Source of the DNA: Falsiroseomonas bella
Lineage (GTDB): Bacteria; Pseudomonadota; Alphaproteobacteria; Acetobacterales; Acetobacteraceae
Reading direction: 5' to 3'
Assembly: GCF_003173615.1 (NCBI RefSeq)
Contig: NZ_QGNA01000004.1
Span: 434,001-498,000 of the forward strand
DNA: 64,000 nucleotides
Position numbers and translations under genes: made by a program. Position 1 is the first letter of the stretch. Each line of letters begins with the position of its first letter. The notes below the pieces were generated by a model that saw only the letters and a list, made by a program, of their open reading frames with translations, was not told the origin of the DNA and ran no database searches. Positions 25,102 to 33,726 of the stretch are shown one piece after another.

Positions 25102-26298
25102 ATGCAAGGTGTCGTCCTCGTCCTCAATGCCGGCTCCTCCTCGCTGAAATTCGCTGTCTTCGAGACGGCGGAGGGCAGGCTCGCGCCGCTCGGCGCCGGC
25201 CAGGTGGAGGGCATCGGCGCCACGCCGCGCTTCGTCGCGAAGGATGCGGCGGGCAGGCCCGTGGCCGCGCCCTCCTGGGACGCGGGCGGCGCGCCGGCGA
25301 ACCATGCCGCGGCGCTGGATGCGATCATCGCCTGGCTGGAACCCGCCCTGCAGGGCCGCCCGGTCGCGGCCATCGGCCACCGCGTCGTGCATGGCGGGCC
25401 GGAGCACGCCGCGCCGGTGCCGATCGACCTGCATGTGATGGCCGAGCTGCAGGAGCTCGTCCCCCTGGCGCCGCTGCACCAGCCGCACAACCTGGCCGGC
25501 ATCGCGGCGGCGGCACGCAGGTTCCGCGGCGTGCCGCAGGTCGCCTGCTTCGACACCGCCTTCCACCGCACCCAGCCCTTCTTCGCCGACACCTTCGGCC
25601 TGCCGCCGGCGTTCCACGCGCGCGGCATCCGACGCTACGGCTTCCACGGCCTGTCCTACGAATACATCGCGCGCCGCATCGCGGCGGAGGACCCGGCGCT
25701 CGGCGCCGGCCGCCTCGTCGTCGCGCATCTCGGCAACGGCGCCTCGCTCTGCGCCATCGCCGGCGGCCGGGCGCAGGCGAGTTCCATGGGCTTCACGGCG
25801 CTGGACGGCGTGCCGATGGGAACGCGCTGCGGGCAGCTCGATCCCGGCGTGGTGCTGCACATGATCGACGCGATGGGCATGAGCACGGCCGAGGTCGCGC
25901 GGTTGCTTTACAACGACAGCGGCCTCAAGGGCATGTCCGGCATCTCCCACGACGTGCGCGCGATCGAGGCGGCGGGCGGGGAGGGGGCGGAACGCGCCCT
26001 GGGCTACTTCGCCTATCGCGTCCGGCGCGAGATCGCCGCACTCGCCACCTGCATGGGCGGGCTCGACGCGCTGGTCTTCACCGCCGGCATCGGCGAGAAC
26101 GCGCGGGGCCTGCGTGCGCGCATCTGCGAGGGCCTCGGCTTCCTCGGCATCGCGCTCGATCCCGCGCGCAACGCGGCGAATGCGCCGGAGATCTCGGCGC
26201 CCGGTGCCGCCGTGCGCGTGCTGGTGCGCGCGACGGACGAGGAACGCATGATCGCCGAGCACACCCTCGCCGTCATCGCGGAGGGCGGGCCGCGCTGA
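25102..26298 (+). CDS. ackA: Acetate kinase
   Basis: A 398-residue acetokinase that converts acetyl phosphate and ADP to acetate and ATP, or the reverse. Signatures are the N-terminal VLVLNAGSSSLKFAVF, the central GFHGLSYEYIARR, the ATP-binding HLGNGASLCAI and GFTALDGVPMGTRCGQLDPG. The end carries the usual TAGIGENARGLR region. It is close behind fabI with GGAGACC upstream. No phosphotransacetylase gene is present in the window. It is convergent with the DUF4334 gene, with only 30 bases between stops. Confidence 0.95.
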   Translation: MQGVVLVLNAGSSSLKFAVFETAEGRLAPLGAGQVEGIGATPRFVAKDAAGRPVAAPSWDAGGAPANHAAALDAIIAWLEPALQGRPVAAIGHRVVHGGPEHAAPVPIDLHVMAELQELVPLAPLHQPHNLAGIAAAARRFRGVPQVACFDTAFHRTQPFFADTFGLPPAFHARGIRRYGFHGLSYEYIARRIAAEDPALGAGRLVVAHLGNGASLCAIAGGRAQASSMGFTALDGVPMGTRCGQLDPGVVLHMIDAMGMSTAEVARLLYNDSGLKGMSGISHDVRAIEAAGGEGAERALGYFAYRVRREIAALATCMGGLDALVFTAGIGENARGLRARICEGLGFLGIALDPARNAANAPEISAPGAAVRVLVRATDEERMIAEHTLAVIAEGGPR

Positions 26299-26328
26299 GG
26301 CGCGCCGCGGGCCCGCCCGAAGCGCCAG

Positions 26329-26874
26329 CTACTCGCGCCGCAGGACGAAGAAGAAGGGCTGCGGCATGCCGCGCATGTCCATCACGCCCAGCAGCGTGTC
26401 AGCATCCACGCCGCGGAAGGCGTCGATGATCGGCAGATCGTCGTAGATCATCGCCGCACTCACCACACCGCGATGCTCCACCATGCGCAGCCTGGCCGCC
26501 GGGCGCCGTGTGGCGGCCGCGCGGCCCGCCAGGCCGAACAGCCTGCCCGCAACCGGTCCGCCCAGCAGGCCCGGATACCGCCGCAGCAGCGGAACCGGCA
26601 CCAGCGACGGGTTCAGCGCGAAGAGTTTCCCGCCCCGGGACCGGCAGAGCAGGGGATGTGCCTCCTCCGGCCCGTCGAAGGCCTTGCCGTGCCAGCCAAA
26701 GCGTTCCAGCAGCCCGTCCCAGGGATGGCCGCTCGCCAGCACCCGGCCGCGCCAGCGGCCCAGGACCTCCGCGACCGAGACCGGCGGCAGCGCGTCGAAC
26801 ACGGCGAGAAGTTCCTCGCCAGTTCCGCCACGCGCCGCGATCACGGCCCAGGCGCGCGCTGCCGCGCCGATCAT
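26329..26874 (-). CDS. GXWXG / DUF4334-domain protein co-translated with the RND pump
   Basis: A 181-residue soluble protein. Its N-terminal part carries the GXWXG motif (LGRWRGRVL, about residue 38) and its C-terminal half has the DUF4334 pattern (MVEHRGVVSAAMIYDDLPIIDAFR, DMRGMPQPFFFVLRR). Both domains are beta-rich and are usually found together; no function has been established. Its ATG overlaps the stop of the efflux permease by 4 bases, so translation is coupled. This links it to the pump, perhaps as a ligand-binding or accessory protein, but that is inference. Confidence 0.85.
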   Translation of the reverse strand: MIGAAARAWAVIAARGGTGEELLAVFDALPPVSVAEVLGRWRGRVLASGHPWDGLLERFGWHGKAFDGPEEAHPLLCRSRGGKLFALNPSLVPVPLLRRYPGLLGGPVAGRLFGLAGRAAATRRPAARLRMVEHRGVVSAAMIYDDLPIIDAFRGVDADTLLGVMDMRGMPQPFFFVLRRE

Positions 26875-29800
26875 GGATGCTGCGCCGCCTCCCGCACGAC
26901 CATCCGCCCCAGACGTGGCCGCAGCCAGGTGCCGAGGTCGTCCATCACCGTAAAGATCACCGGCACCACGACAAGGCTCAGCAGCGTCGAGGTGACGAGG
27001 CCGCCGATGACGACGAGGGCCATGGGCGCGCGGAAGGCGGAATCCGCGCCGATGCCGGCGGCGATATGCGCCATGCCGGCGGTCATGGCGATGGTCGTCA
27101 TCACGATCGGCCGCGCCCGCTTGCGCGCCGCCTCCACCAGCGCGGCGCCGCGCGGCAGCCCGGCGGCGCGCGCCTCGATCGCGTATTCCACCAGCAGGAT
27201 GGAGTTCTTGGCGACGATGCCCATCAGCATCAGCACGCCGATCACCGCCGAGATGCCGAGCGCCTTCTGCGCCAGCAGCAGCGCCATCAGAGCGCCGCCG
27301 AGCGAGAGCGGCAGCGCCGACATGATGGTCAGCGGCTGCAGCACGCCGCCGAACAGCAGCACCAGCACTAGGTAGACGAGGCCGATGCCGGTGGCGAGCG
27401 CGACGGCGAAGCTGCCGAACAACTCGCGCATGATCTCGGCATCGCCGGTGGAGCGTTCCTGCACGCCGGGCGGCAGGGCGCGCATGATGGGCAGCGCGGC
27501 GACCAGCTTCGTCGCTTCGCCCAGCGGCAGCCCGTTCAGCTCGGCCTCGACCGTCGCCTTGCGCACGCGGTCGAGCCGCTCGATCTGCGCCGGCCCGGCG
27601 CCATAGCGGATCTCGGCCACCGTTTCGAGCGGCACCGGCAGGCCAGCGCGGCCCTCCACGCGCAGCGCGCGCAGGGCGTCGAGGTCGCCGCGCGCGGCCT
27701 GGTCCAGCATGACGCGGATCGGGATCTGCCGGTCGGGCAGGTTGAAGCGCGCCAGGTTCTGCTCGACATCGCCGGTGGTGGCTATGCGCGCGGTGGCGGC
27801 GATGGCGGCCGGCGAGACGCCGAGTTCCGCCGCGCGGGCCTCGCGCGGCACGATCTGCAGCTCCGGCCGCGCGAGCGAGGCGGTGGAGCGCGCGCCGGCG
27901 AGCTGCGGGATGCCGCGCATCTGCCGCTCCAGCTCGCGCACCGCCGCTTCCAGCGCTGCCGGATCGTCCGAGACGAGGGTGACGGTGAGCTTCGCGCCGC
28001 TCTGCCCGTCCGCGCCGAAGCGGAAGCGGGCGCCGGGGATGCGCTCCAGCGAAGGGCGGATCGCGGCCTCCACCTGCTGCTGGGTCAGCGCACGCTCGCC
28101 GCGCGGCAGCAGCGTGACCGTGAAGCTGGCCAGCCGCGGCTCGCCCTCCCGCGTCGTGTTGCCCATCGTCGGTCCGCCGCCCCCGGTGCTGCGCGTGCCG
28201 AGCGAGACGAAGACGGAGGCGACCTCTGGCCGCGCCTGGATGATCCGCGTGGCCTCCCGCGCAGCGGCCTCGGTCTCCGCGAGCGTGGCGCCGGGGGGCA
28301 GCTCCATCGCGATCGAGGTCCGGCCGCGGTCGGCCGCGGGCACGAAGTCCTGCGGGATCATCGGCACCAGCGCGACGGAGGCGGCGAAGAAGGCGCCGGC
28401 GCCGGCCAGCGTGATCCAGCGATGCCGCAGGCACCAGCCGAGCAGGCCGAGATAGCGCCGCCCGATCGCGCCCTCGCCGACCTCCTCGGAGCCCGCGGCC
28501 AGCTTCGGCTTCAGGAAATAGGCGCCGAGCAGCGGCGTCAGCAGCCGCGCCACGACCAGGGAGAAGAACACCGCCGCCGCGACCGTCAGGCCGAACTGGC
28601 GGAAGAACTGGCCGGGGATGCCCGGCATGAAGGCGACGGGGACGAAGACCGCGAGGATCGTCGCCGTGGTCGCCACCACCGCCAGCCCGATCTCGGCCGA
28701 GGCGTCGAGCGCGGCCTTGAAGGCGCTGCCGTCGCCGCGCTGGCGCAGGTGGCGCACGATGTTCTCGATCTCCACGATCGCATCGTCCACCAGCACGCCG
28801 ACCACCAGCGTCAGCCCGAGCAGCGTGACGTTGTTGAGCGAGAAGCCGAGCCACTTCATCACGAAGAAGGTCGGGATCAGCGAGAGCGGCATCGCCAGGG
28901 AGGCGATGGCCGTCGCCCGCCAGTCGCGCAGGAAGGCCCAGACCACCAGCACCGCGAGCCCCGCGCCGACCAGCAGCGCCTCGATCGCGCCGTGGTAGCT
29001 GGCCAGGACGTAGCCGACCGTGTCGGCGACGCGGGTGATGTCGATCCCCGGATGCGCGGCCTCCAGCGCGGCGATCCGCGCGGCGACGCCCTCGGCGACG
29101 CTCACCTCCGACGAGCCCCGCGTGCGCTGCACCTCGAAGCCGATGACGGGGCGCCCGTCGAGCCGCGCGGCGGTGCGGATCTCCGCATTGGCGTCGGTCA
29201 CCTCGGCGATGTCGCCGAGCCTCGCGGTGCGGCCGCCGGGCAGCACGATCGGCCGCTCGCGCAGCGCCGCGACGGAGCCCGCGGAGCCGAGCGTGCGGAT
29301 CGCCTGCTCGCCCACGCCGAGGGTGCCGCGGCCGCCGGGCAGGTTCACGTTCAGCGCGCGCAGCTGCTCGTTCACCTGGCCCGCGGTGATGCCGAGCGCG
29401 AGCAGGCGGTCCGGGCGCAGCGCCACCCGGATCTCGCGCTCGACGCCGCCGACGCGGTTCACCTGCGCGACCCCGGGGACGGAGAGCAGCGACTTCGCGA
29501 CGGTGTCCTCGACGAACCAGGACAGCTCCGCCTCCGACATGCGCGGCGCGGCGATGGAGTAGGTGAGGATCGCCCCGCCCGTCGCTTCCACGCGCGTCAC
29601 CACCGGCTCGCGGATGCCAGCCGGCAGGTCGGTGCGGATCTGCGAGACCTTGTCGCGCACGTCGTTGGTCGCGCGGTCCACGTCGGTGCCGAAGGCGAAC
29701 TCGATGGCGGTGGTGGAGGCGCCGTCCACGACGGTGGAGGTGATGTGCTTGACGTTGCCGAGGCCCGCCACCGCATCCTCGACCCGCCGCGTCACCTGGC

Positions 29801-30008
29801 TTTCCAGCTCCGAGGGCGCGGCGCCGGGCTGCGCGACGGTGACGACGACGGCGGGCAGGTCGATGTCCGGCGTGTTGTTCACGCGCAGCGCCGGGAAGGC
29901 GAAGAGCCCCGCCACGGTGAGCACGAGGAAGAGCACCGCCGTGGCGACCGGGTTGCGGATCGCCCAGGCGGAGATGTTGCGGTGGTCGGCGGAGGAGGCG
30001 GTCTTCAT
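26871..30008 (-). CDS. RND efflux pump inner-membrane permease
   Basis: A 1045-residue proton-driven multidrug or solute exporter of the AcrB/MexB superfamily. The duplicated layout is clear: a first helix (AVLFLVLTVAGLFAF), a large periplasmic loop, six helices with the proton relay segment GVLVDDAIVEIENIVRH, then the repeat with a second large loop. It overlaps the adaptor gene by 4 bases upstream and the DUF4334 gene by 4 bases downstream. No outer-membrane channel gene is in the operon, so a channel from elsewhere is needed. The substrate is unknown. It is under control of the two TetR-type operators upstream of the adaptor. Confidence 0.95.
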   Translation of the reverse strand: MKTASSADHRNISAWAIRNPVATAVLFLVLTVAGLFAFPALRVNNTPDIDLPAVVVTVAQPGAAPSELESQVTRRVEDAVAGLGNVKHITSTVVDGASTTAIEFAFGTDVDRATNDVRDKVSQIRTDLPAGIREPVVTRVEATGGAILTYSIAAPRMSEAELSWFVEDTVAKSLLSVPGVAQVNRVGGVEREIRVALRPDRLLALGITAGQVNEQLRALNVNLPGGRGTLGVGEQAIRTLGSAGSVAALRERPIVLPGGRTARLGDIAEVTDANAEIRTAARLDGRPVIGFEVQRTRGSSEVSVAEGVAARIAALEAAHPGIDITRVADTVGYVLASYHGAIEALLVGAGLAVLVVWAFLRDWRATAIASLAMPLSLIPTFFVMKWLGFSLNNVTLLGLTLVVGVLVDDAIVEIENIVRHLRQRGDGSAFKAALDASAEIGLAVVATTATILAVFVPVAFMPGIPGQFFRQFGLTVAAAVFFSLVVARLLTPLLGAYFLKPKLAAGSEEVGEGAIGRRYLGLLGWCLRHRWITLAGAGAFFAASVALVPMIPQDFVPAADRGRTSIAMELPPGATLAETEAAAREATRIIQARPEVASVFVSLGTRSTGGGGPTMGNTTREGEPRLASFTVTLLPRGERALTQQQVEAAIRPSLERIPGARFRFGADGQSGAKLTVTLVSDDPAALEAAVRELERQMRGIPQLAGARSTASLARPELQIVPREARAAELGVSPAAIAATARIATTGDVEQNLARFNLPDRQIPIRVMLDQAARGDLDALRALRVEGRAGLPVPLETVAEIRYGAGPAQIERLDRVRKATVEAELNGLPLGEATKLVAALPIMRALPPGVQERSTGDAEIMRELFGSFAVALATGIGLVYLVLVLLFGGVLQPLTIMSALPLSLGGALMALLLAQKALGISAVIGVLMLMGIVAKNSILLVEYAIEARAAGLPRGAALVEAARKRARPIVMTTIAMTAGMAHIAAGIGADSAFRAPMALVVIGGLVTSTLLSLVVVPVIFTVMDDLGTWLRPRLGRMVVREAAQHP

Positions 30009-31201
30009 CGCGTCTCGCCCGCGGCGACGCGCACGCGGTCGCCGTCGCTGAGGAAGCCGGCGCCGGCGACGACCACGCGCTCGCCGGCCGCAAGGCCGGA
30101 GGTGACCTCGACCAGGCCGTCCTGGCGGTGGCCGGTGGTCACGGGGCGGAGTTCCACATGCTCGCCCTGCAGCACCATCACGGCCGGGCGGCCCTCGCGG
30201 AACAGCAGCGCGGCCTGCGGCACGGCAAGGCCCGTCGCCGCCTCGGGCCGGATCTCGGCGCGCGCGAACATCCCCGGGCGCAACCCCGAATCAGGCGGCA
30301 GCGCGACATGCACGGTGCCGAGCCGCGTCTCCGGCGCGACGGTCGGCGCGACGGCGCGCACCTCCGCCGGCACGCTGCGCTCGCCATGCCGAACCTCCAC
30401 GGGCTGGCCGGGGCGGATGGCGCCGAGCTCGAGTTCCGGCACGCGGGCGTCGAGCTCCAGCCGCCCGTCGCGGATCAGGCGGATCATCTCCTGCCCGGCG
30501 ACGGTGACGTTGCCCGGCAGCACGCTGCGGCGGGAGACGATGCCCGGCGCCGGCGCCAGGATGCGCGCCTGGTCGAGCCGCGCCACAGCCTCCTCCCGTC
30601 GCGCGGTGGCGGCGGCGAGGCGGGCCTCGGCCTGGGCGACGGTCGCCTGGCGCTGCTCCACGGTCTGGCGCGTGGCGATGCTGGTGCGGGCCAGCTCGGC
30701 GGCGCGGGCCAGCTCCTGCCGCGCCAGACGGAGCGTCGCCTCGGCCTCGGCGACGGCGGCCTCGGCCTGGTCGCGCGCGGCGCGCAGCAGGTCGTCGTCC
30801 AGCCGCACCAGCAGCTGGCCCTCGGCGACGGTGTCGCCTTCCTGCACCGGCACCTCCGCCACGCGCAGCCCCCCGGCCTCGGCGCCGATCACCAGCTCCT
30901 GCCAGGCGACCACGGAGCCGTCGCCGACCACGCTGCGGGCGAGCGCGCGGGGCGCGGCTTCCGCCACCGCGACGGTCAGCGCCGGGGGCGGCTCGGCCGG
31001 GCGCGTCGTGGTCGCGGCGGGGGCCTCGCCGGGGATCAGCGTGGCGATCTCCTCCCGCAGCATCGCCGCGGCCCCGAGCGCCAGCGCGCCGATGCCCGCC
31101 AGGACCAGGCGGAACCGGCGCGCACGGCGCGGCGCCGCCGCGGCGGTCTGGCCGGCGGCGGGCGCGGCGGCGTCGCGCGTTGTCAGATTGTGATCCGGCA
31201 T
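30005..31201 (-). CDS. RND efflux periplasmic adaptor (membrane fusion protein)
   Basis: A 398-residue membrane-fusion subunit. A single N-terminal helix (RLVLAGIGALALGAAAML) anchors it; it has no lipobox. The lipoyl half-motif (VQEGDTVAEGQLLVRLDD), a long helical hairpin of Ala/Glu/Arg heptads (about 155-210), the second lipoyl half, and beta-barrel follow in order. It is the first gene of the operon, and its ATG lies 36 bases from the nearer of two palindromic operators. It bridges the permease to an outer-membrane channel not found in this window. Confidence 0.94.
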   Translation of the reverse strand: MPDHNLTTRDAAAPAAGQTAAAAPRRARRFRLVLAGIGALALGAAAMLREEIATLIPGEAPAATTTRPAEPPPALTVAVAEAAPRALARSVVGDGSVVAWQELVIGAEAGGLRVAEVPVQEGDTVAEGQLLVRLDDDLLRAARDQAEAAVAEAEATLRLARQELARAAELARTSIATRQTVEQRQATVAQAEARLAAATARREEAVARLDQARILAPAPGIVSRRSVLPGNVTVAGQEMIRLIRDGRLELDARVPELELGAIRPGQPVEVRHGERSVPAEVRAVAPTVAPETRLGTVHVALPPDSGLRPGMFARAEIRPEAATGLAVPQAALLFREGRPAVMVLQGEHVELRPVTTGHRQDGLVEVTSGLAAGERVVVAGAGFLSDGDRVRVAAGETR

Positions 31202-31237
31202 GGAGGCGATGGCCCTGCTGCGGCGGCCCCTTGTCTG

Positions 31238-31253
31238 TTGACCGCTCGGTCAA
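31238..31253. promoter_or_regulatory. TetR-type operator, copy 1
   Basis: TTGACCGCTCGGTCAA is a 16-bp inverted repeat with one mismatch at the centre, in the 115-base gap between the divergent RND operon and the TetR gene. The flanks are also shared with the second copy, starting TGTTGACCG and ending GGTCAATAG. It is nearest to the pump operon. Confidence 0.82.
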
Positions 31254-31276
31254 TAGCTAGGCCTGATGTGGCGTTG

Positions 31277-31292
31277 TTGACCGATCGGTCAA
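31277..31292. promoter_or_regulatory. TetR-type operator, copy 2
   Basis: TTGACCGATCGGTCAA is a perfect 16-bp palindrome, 39 bases centre to centre from copy 1 and 24 bases before the GTG start of the TetR gene. Two copies in a divergent promoter region indicate joint repression of the pump and autoregulation of the repressor. Confidence 0.85.
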
Positions 31293-31316
31293 TAGGCGCG
31301 GTGGAAAGGATCTGAC

Positions 31317-31985
31317 GTGGCTGACACCCTGGAGGGCAGGGCCGAACAGGCTCCCGGCGCCGCGCCGCGCCGCCGCCTGACCCCTGCGGAACGCCTGCCG
31401 CAGCTTCTGGATGCGGCGCTCGAGGAATTCGCCGAGCGCGGCTATGGCGGGGCCAGCATGGCCGGCGTCGCGGCGCGGGCCGGCGTGGCCAAGGCGCTGC
31501 TCTACCACTACGTCCCGGGCAAGGCGGAGCTGTTCAAGGCGGTGGTCCGCTCCTGCATCCAGCCCGTATTCTCGGAGGCGGAGCGGCTGCTGGCCGGCTT
31601 CGACGGCTCGCGCGCCGAGCTGCTGCGGCGGCTGTTTGCGCTGGGCTATGCGCGCCTCGCCGCCGACCGGCGGGAGGGCGTGCTGTTCCGCCTGCTGGTC
31701 GCGGAAGGCGAACGCTTCCCCGAACTCGCGGCCTTCTACCATGCGGAGGTGCTGTCGCGCGGCCTCGCGCTGGTGGAGCAGGTGGTGCGCAGCGGCGCCG
31801 CGGCGGGCGAGTTCCGGCCCGACCTCGCCGGGCATCCGGGGCTTGCGCCGGTGCTCATGGCGCCGGTCGCCATGGCGGGGGTCTGGCGCCTCATGCTCGG
31901 CGAGGGCCAGGCACCATCGCCGGAGGCGATGCGCGAGGCGCATCTGGCGCTCGTGCTGCGCGGCCTCGGCGCGGCGAAGGCGTAG
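31317..31985 (+). CDS. TetR-family repressor of the RND pump
   Basis: A 222-residue regulator with a basic N-terminal arm, a TetR HTH (about residues 25-70: AALEEFAERGYGGASMAGVAARAGVAKALLYHYVPGK would be the helix-turn-helix span, of which GVAKALLYHYV is the recognition part) and a ligand-binding C-terminal domain. It starts with GTG at 31317 behind GGAAAGGA. It is divergent from the efflux operon and downstream of two matching operators, which supports local repression. The inducing ligand is unknown. Confidence 0.93.
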   Translation: MADTLEGRAEQAPGAAPRRRLTPAERLPQLLDAALEEFAERGYGGASMAGVAARAGVAKALLYHYVPGKAELFKAVVRSCIQPVFSEAERLLAGFDGSRAELLRRLFALGYARLAADRREGVLFRLLVAEGERFPELAAFYHAEVLSRGLALVEQVVRSGAAAGEFRPDLAGHPGLAPVLMAPVAMAGVWRLMLGEGQAPSPEAMREAHLALVLRGLGAAKA

Positions 31986-32001
31986 CCGTTCCGCGCCGGG
32001 C

Positions 32002-32015
32002 TTGAGCCAGATCAA
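32002..32015. promoter_or_regulatory. FNR/CRP-family box upstream of the stress cluster
   Basis: TTGAGCCAGATCAA matches the FNR consensus TTGAT-N4-ATCAA in all but one position. It ends 85 bases before the universal stress protein start, a usual distance for an activator site. This would place the stress, CBS and ion-transport genes under low-oxygen control by an FNR/FixK-type protein. Confidence 0.6.
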
Positions 32016-32100
32016 TGCCGTCCGGCGACGCGGAGGCCAGGGTCGCGTCACAACATCGCGCCAGCCGTGTCGGCAAGGCGCAAGCCGGGAAGAACGCAGC

Positions 32101-32904
32101 ATGTCCATCACCACGATCACCACGCATGTCGAACCCGCCGGCGGCGCGGCGCCGGAGGCCGCCTTCGCGGCGCCCCTCGCGCTGGCAGAGGCGCATGGCG
32201 CCCGCCTGACCGCGCTCGTCTTCCCCGCCGAGACGGCGCAGGCCGAGGCCACGCTGCCCAGCTGGGATCTCGCCCGCATGGAGGAGGACGCGGCGTCGCG
32301 CCTGCGCGAGGCCGCTGAGAAGCGCGGCGTCGCCTGCGAGATCCGCACGCGCAGCAGCTTCGCCTATGGCGTGGGTGAGGTGATGGCCGACCACATGCGC
32401 GTGAGCGACATCGGCCTGCTCACGATCCAGGGCAGCCCCGGCGCGGGGCAGCGGATGCTGATCGGCGCGGCGCTGTTCGACAGTGGCAGGCCGCTGCTGC
32501 TGGTGCCGGCCGGCGCGGCTTCCTTCCCGCCCTCCCGCGTCGTGGTCGCCTGGGATGCGACGCCGGCCGCGGTGCGCGCGGTGCATGGCGCGCTGCCGCT
32601 GATCCGCGCGGCCGCCGAGACCCTGGTGGTCACCGTCACCGACGACAAGGAACTGCGCGCGGGACAATCCGGGATCGAGCTGACGCATCTGCTCGCCCGG
32701 CACGGTGCCCGCGCGTCGTTCAGGAGCGTGAAGCGCGCCGGCGGCGTGCTGGAGACGCTGGCCGGGGTCGCGCGGGAGGTGCCGGGCGGGCTGCTGGCGA
32801 TGGGCGCGCTGCGGCACTCGCCGCTGCACAACATGGTCTTCGGCAGCGCCACGACCGACCTGATGCAGTCCGGCCCGGCGGTGGCGACGCTGCTCTCGGC
32901 CTGA
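32101..32904 (+). CDS. Universal stress protein, two-domain
   Basis: A 267-residue cytoplasmic protein made of two UspA-like halves. The first half is weakly conserved; the second (about 140-267) begins SRVVVAWDATPAAVRAVHGALP and ends in GALRHSPLHNMVFGSATTDLM, the region that in ATP-binding members carries the GxxG-S/T motif. The function is not known in detail; in related bacteria such proteins are induced under oxygen limitation. It is the first gene of the stress cluster, behind an FNR-like box. A GC hairpin follows its stop. Confidence 0.9.
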   Translation: MSITTITTHVEPAGGAAPEAAFAAPLALAEAHGARLTALVFPAETAQAEATLPSWDLARMEEDAASRLREAAEKRGVACEIRTRSSFAYGVGEVMADHMRVSDIGLLTIQGSPGAGQRMLIGAALFDSGRPLLLVPAGAASFPPSRVVVAWDATPAAVRAVHGALPLIRAAAETLVVTVTDDKELRAGQSGIELTHLLARHGARASFRSVKRAGGVLETLAGVAREVPGGLLAMGALRHSPLHNMVFGSATTDLMQSGPAVATLLSA

Positions 32905-32913
32905 GGCGCCGGG

Positions 32914-32936
32914 CCCGGCCGCCTTGCGCGGCCGGG
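32914..32936. terminator. GC hairpin after the universal stress gene
   Basis: CCCGGCCGC (32914-32922) pairs with GCGGCCGGG (32928-32936) around a 5-base loop, 9 bases after the stop. It has only GTT downstream, not a real T-run. It probably separates the stress gene from the CBS-ATPase transcript, at least in part. Confidence 0.5.
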
Positions 32937-33027
32937 TTCCACCCGGCTCTCGCCGCGGCGTGAACGGCGGCCGCGGCATCCTGCGGCAATCTCGCCGACC
33001 GGCATCGAGGGAAGCGGAGGAAACGCC

Positions 33028-33726
33028 ATGCGCGCGCGCGATCTCATGACCACGGCGGTCGTCACGGTGACGACCGACACCCGCCTGTCCGACATTGCCC
33101 ATCTGCTCGCCCAGCGCGGGATCTCCGCCGTGCCGGTGCTGGGGCCGGAGGGCGAGCTTCTCGGAATCGTCACGGAGGCCGACCTGGTGCGCCGCCTGGC
33201 CGGCGAGGCGGCATCCCGGCCCAAGGGGTGGCTCTCCGCCGTGCTGACCCGGCGCCCCGAGGCGACGGCGGCCGGCTTCGCCCGCCTGCACGGCCAGCTT
33301 GCCGGCGACGTGATGACCACCGAAATCGTCGCCGTGGAGGAGGACACGCCGGCGGAGGCGATCGCCGGGCTCATGGAGCAGCACGGCGTGAAGCGCGTGC
33401 CGGTGCTGCGCGAGGGTCGGCTGGTCGGCATCGTCTCCCGCGCCGACCTGCTCGGGCTCGCTTTCGGCGTCCCCACGGCGCCGGAGACGGAAATCTCCGA
33501 TGCGCGGCTGCTGCGCAGCGTGGAGCAGGCGCTGCGCGAGCAGCCCTGGGCCGATGCCTGGCTGGTCTTCCCCTCGGTCGAAGGCGGCGTGGTCACGTTC
33601 CATGGCTGGTGCCGGTCGCCAGATGTGGAGCGGGCGCTGCGCGTGCTCGCCGAGGGGCATCCGGGCGTGAAGGGCGTGCGGATGCAGCTGCGCCGAGCGC
33701 CGCGCTTCATGATCGGCGTTCCATGA
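33028..33726 (+). CDS. CBS-domain pair plus BON domain protein
   Basis: A 232-residue protein with two CBS motifs (DLMTTAVVTVTTDTRLSDIA to GIVTEADLVRR, and DVMTTEIVAVEEDT to GIVSRADLLG), which together usually bind adenine nucleotides, and a C-terminal BON domain (about 165-228, VTFHGWCRSPDVERALR). It has no membrane segment or signal peptide. ATGA at its end overlaps the P-type ATPase start, so the two are co-translated and it may sense energy charge for the pump. A GGAGG ribosome binding site lies before ATG 33028. Confidence 0.92.
   Translation: MRARDLMTTAVVTVTTDTRLSDIAHLLAQRGISAVPVLGPEGELLGIVTEADLVRRLAGEAASRPKGWLSAVLTRRPEATAAGFARLHGQLAGDVMTTEIVAVEEDTPAEAIAGLMEQHGVKRVPVLREGRLVGIVSRADLLGLAFGVPTAPETEISDARLLRSVEQALREQPWADAWLVFPSVEGGVVTFHGWCRSPDVERALRVLAEGHPGVKGVRMQLRRAPRFMIGVP

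Noticed and set aside
27385-31193. Plus-strand frames opposite the RND operon, rich in Arg and His
   Set aside because: The minus strand has complete permease and adaptor genes with coupled overlaps; the opposite frames have no family resemblance.
31238-31253. TTGACC...GGTCAA read as an FNR site
   Set aside because: The half-sites are 8 bases apart rather than 6, and the sequence repeats as a 16-bp TetR-type palindrome beside a TetR gene.
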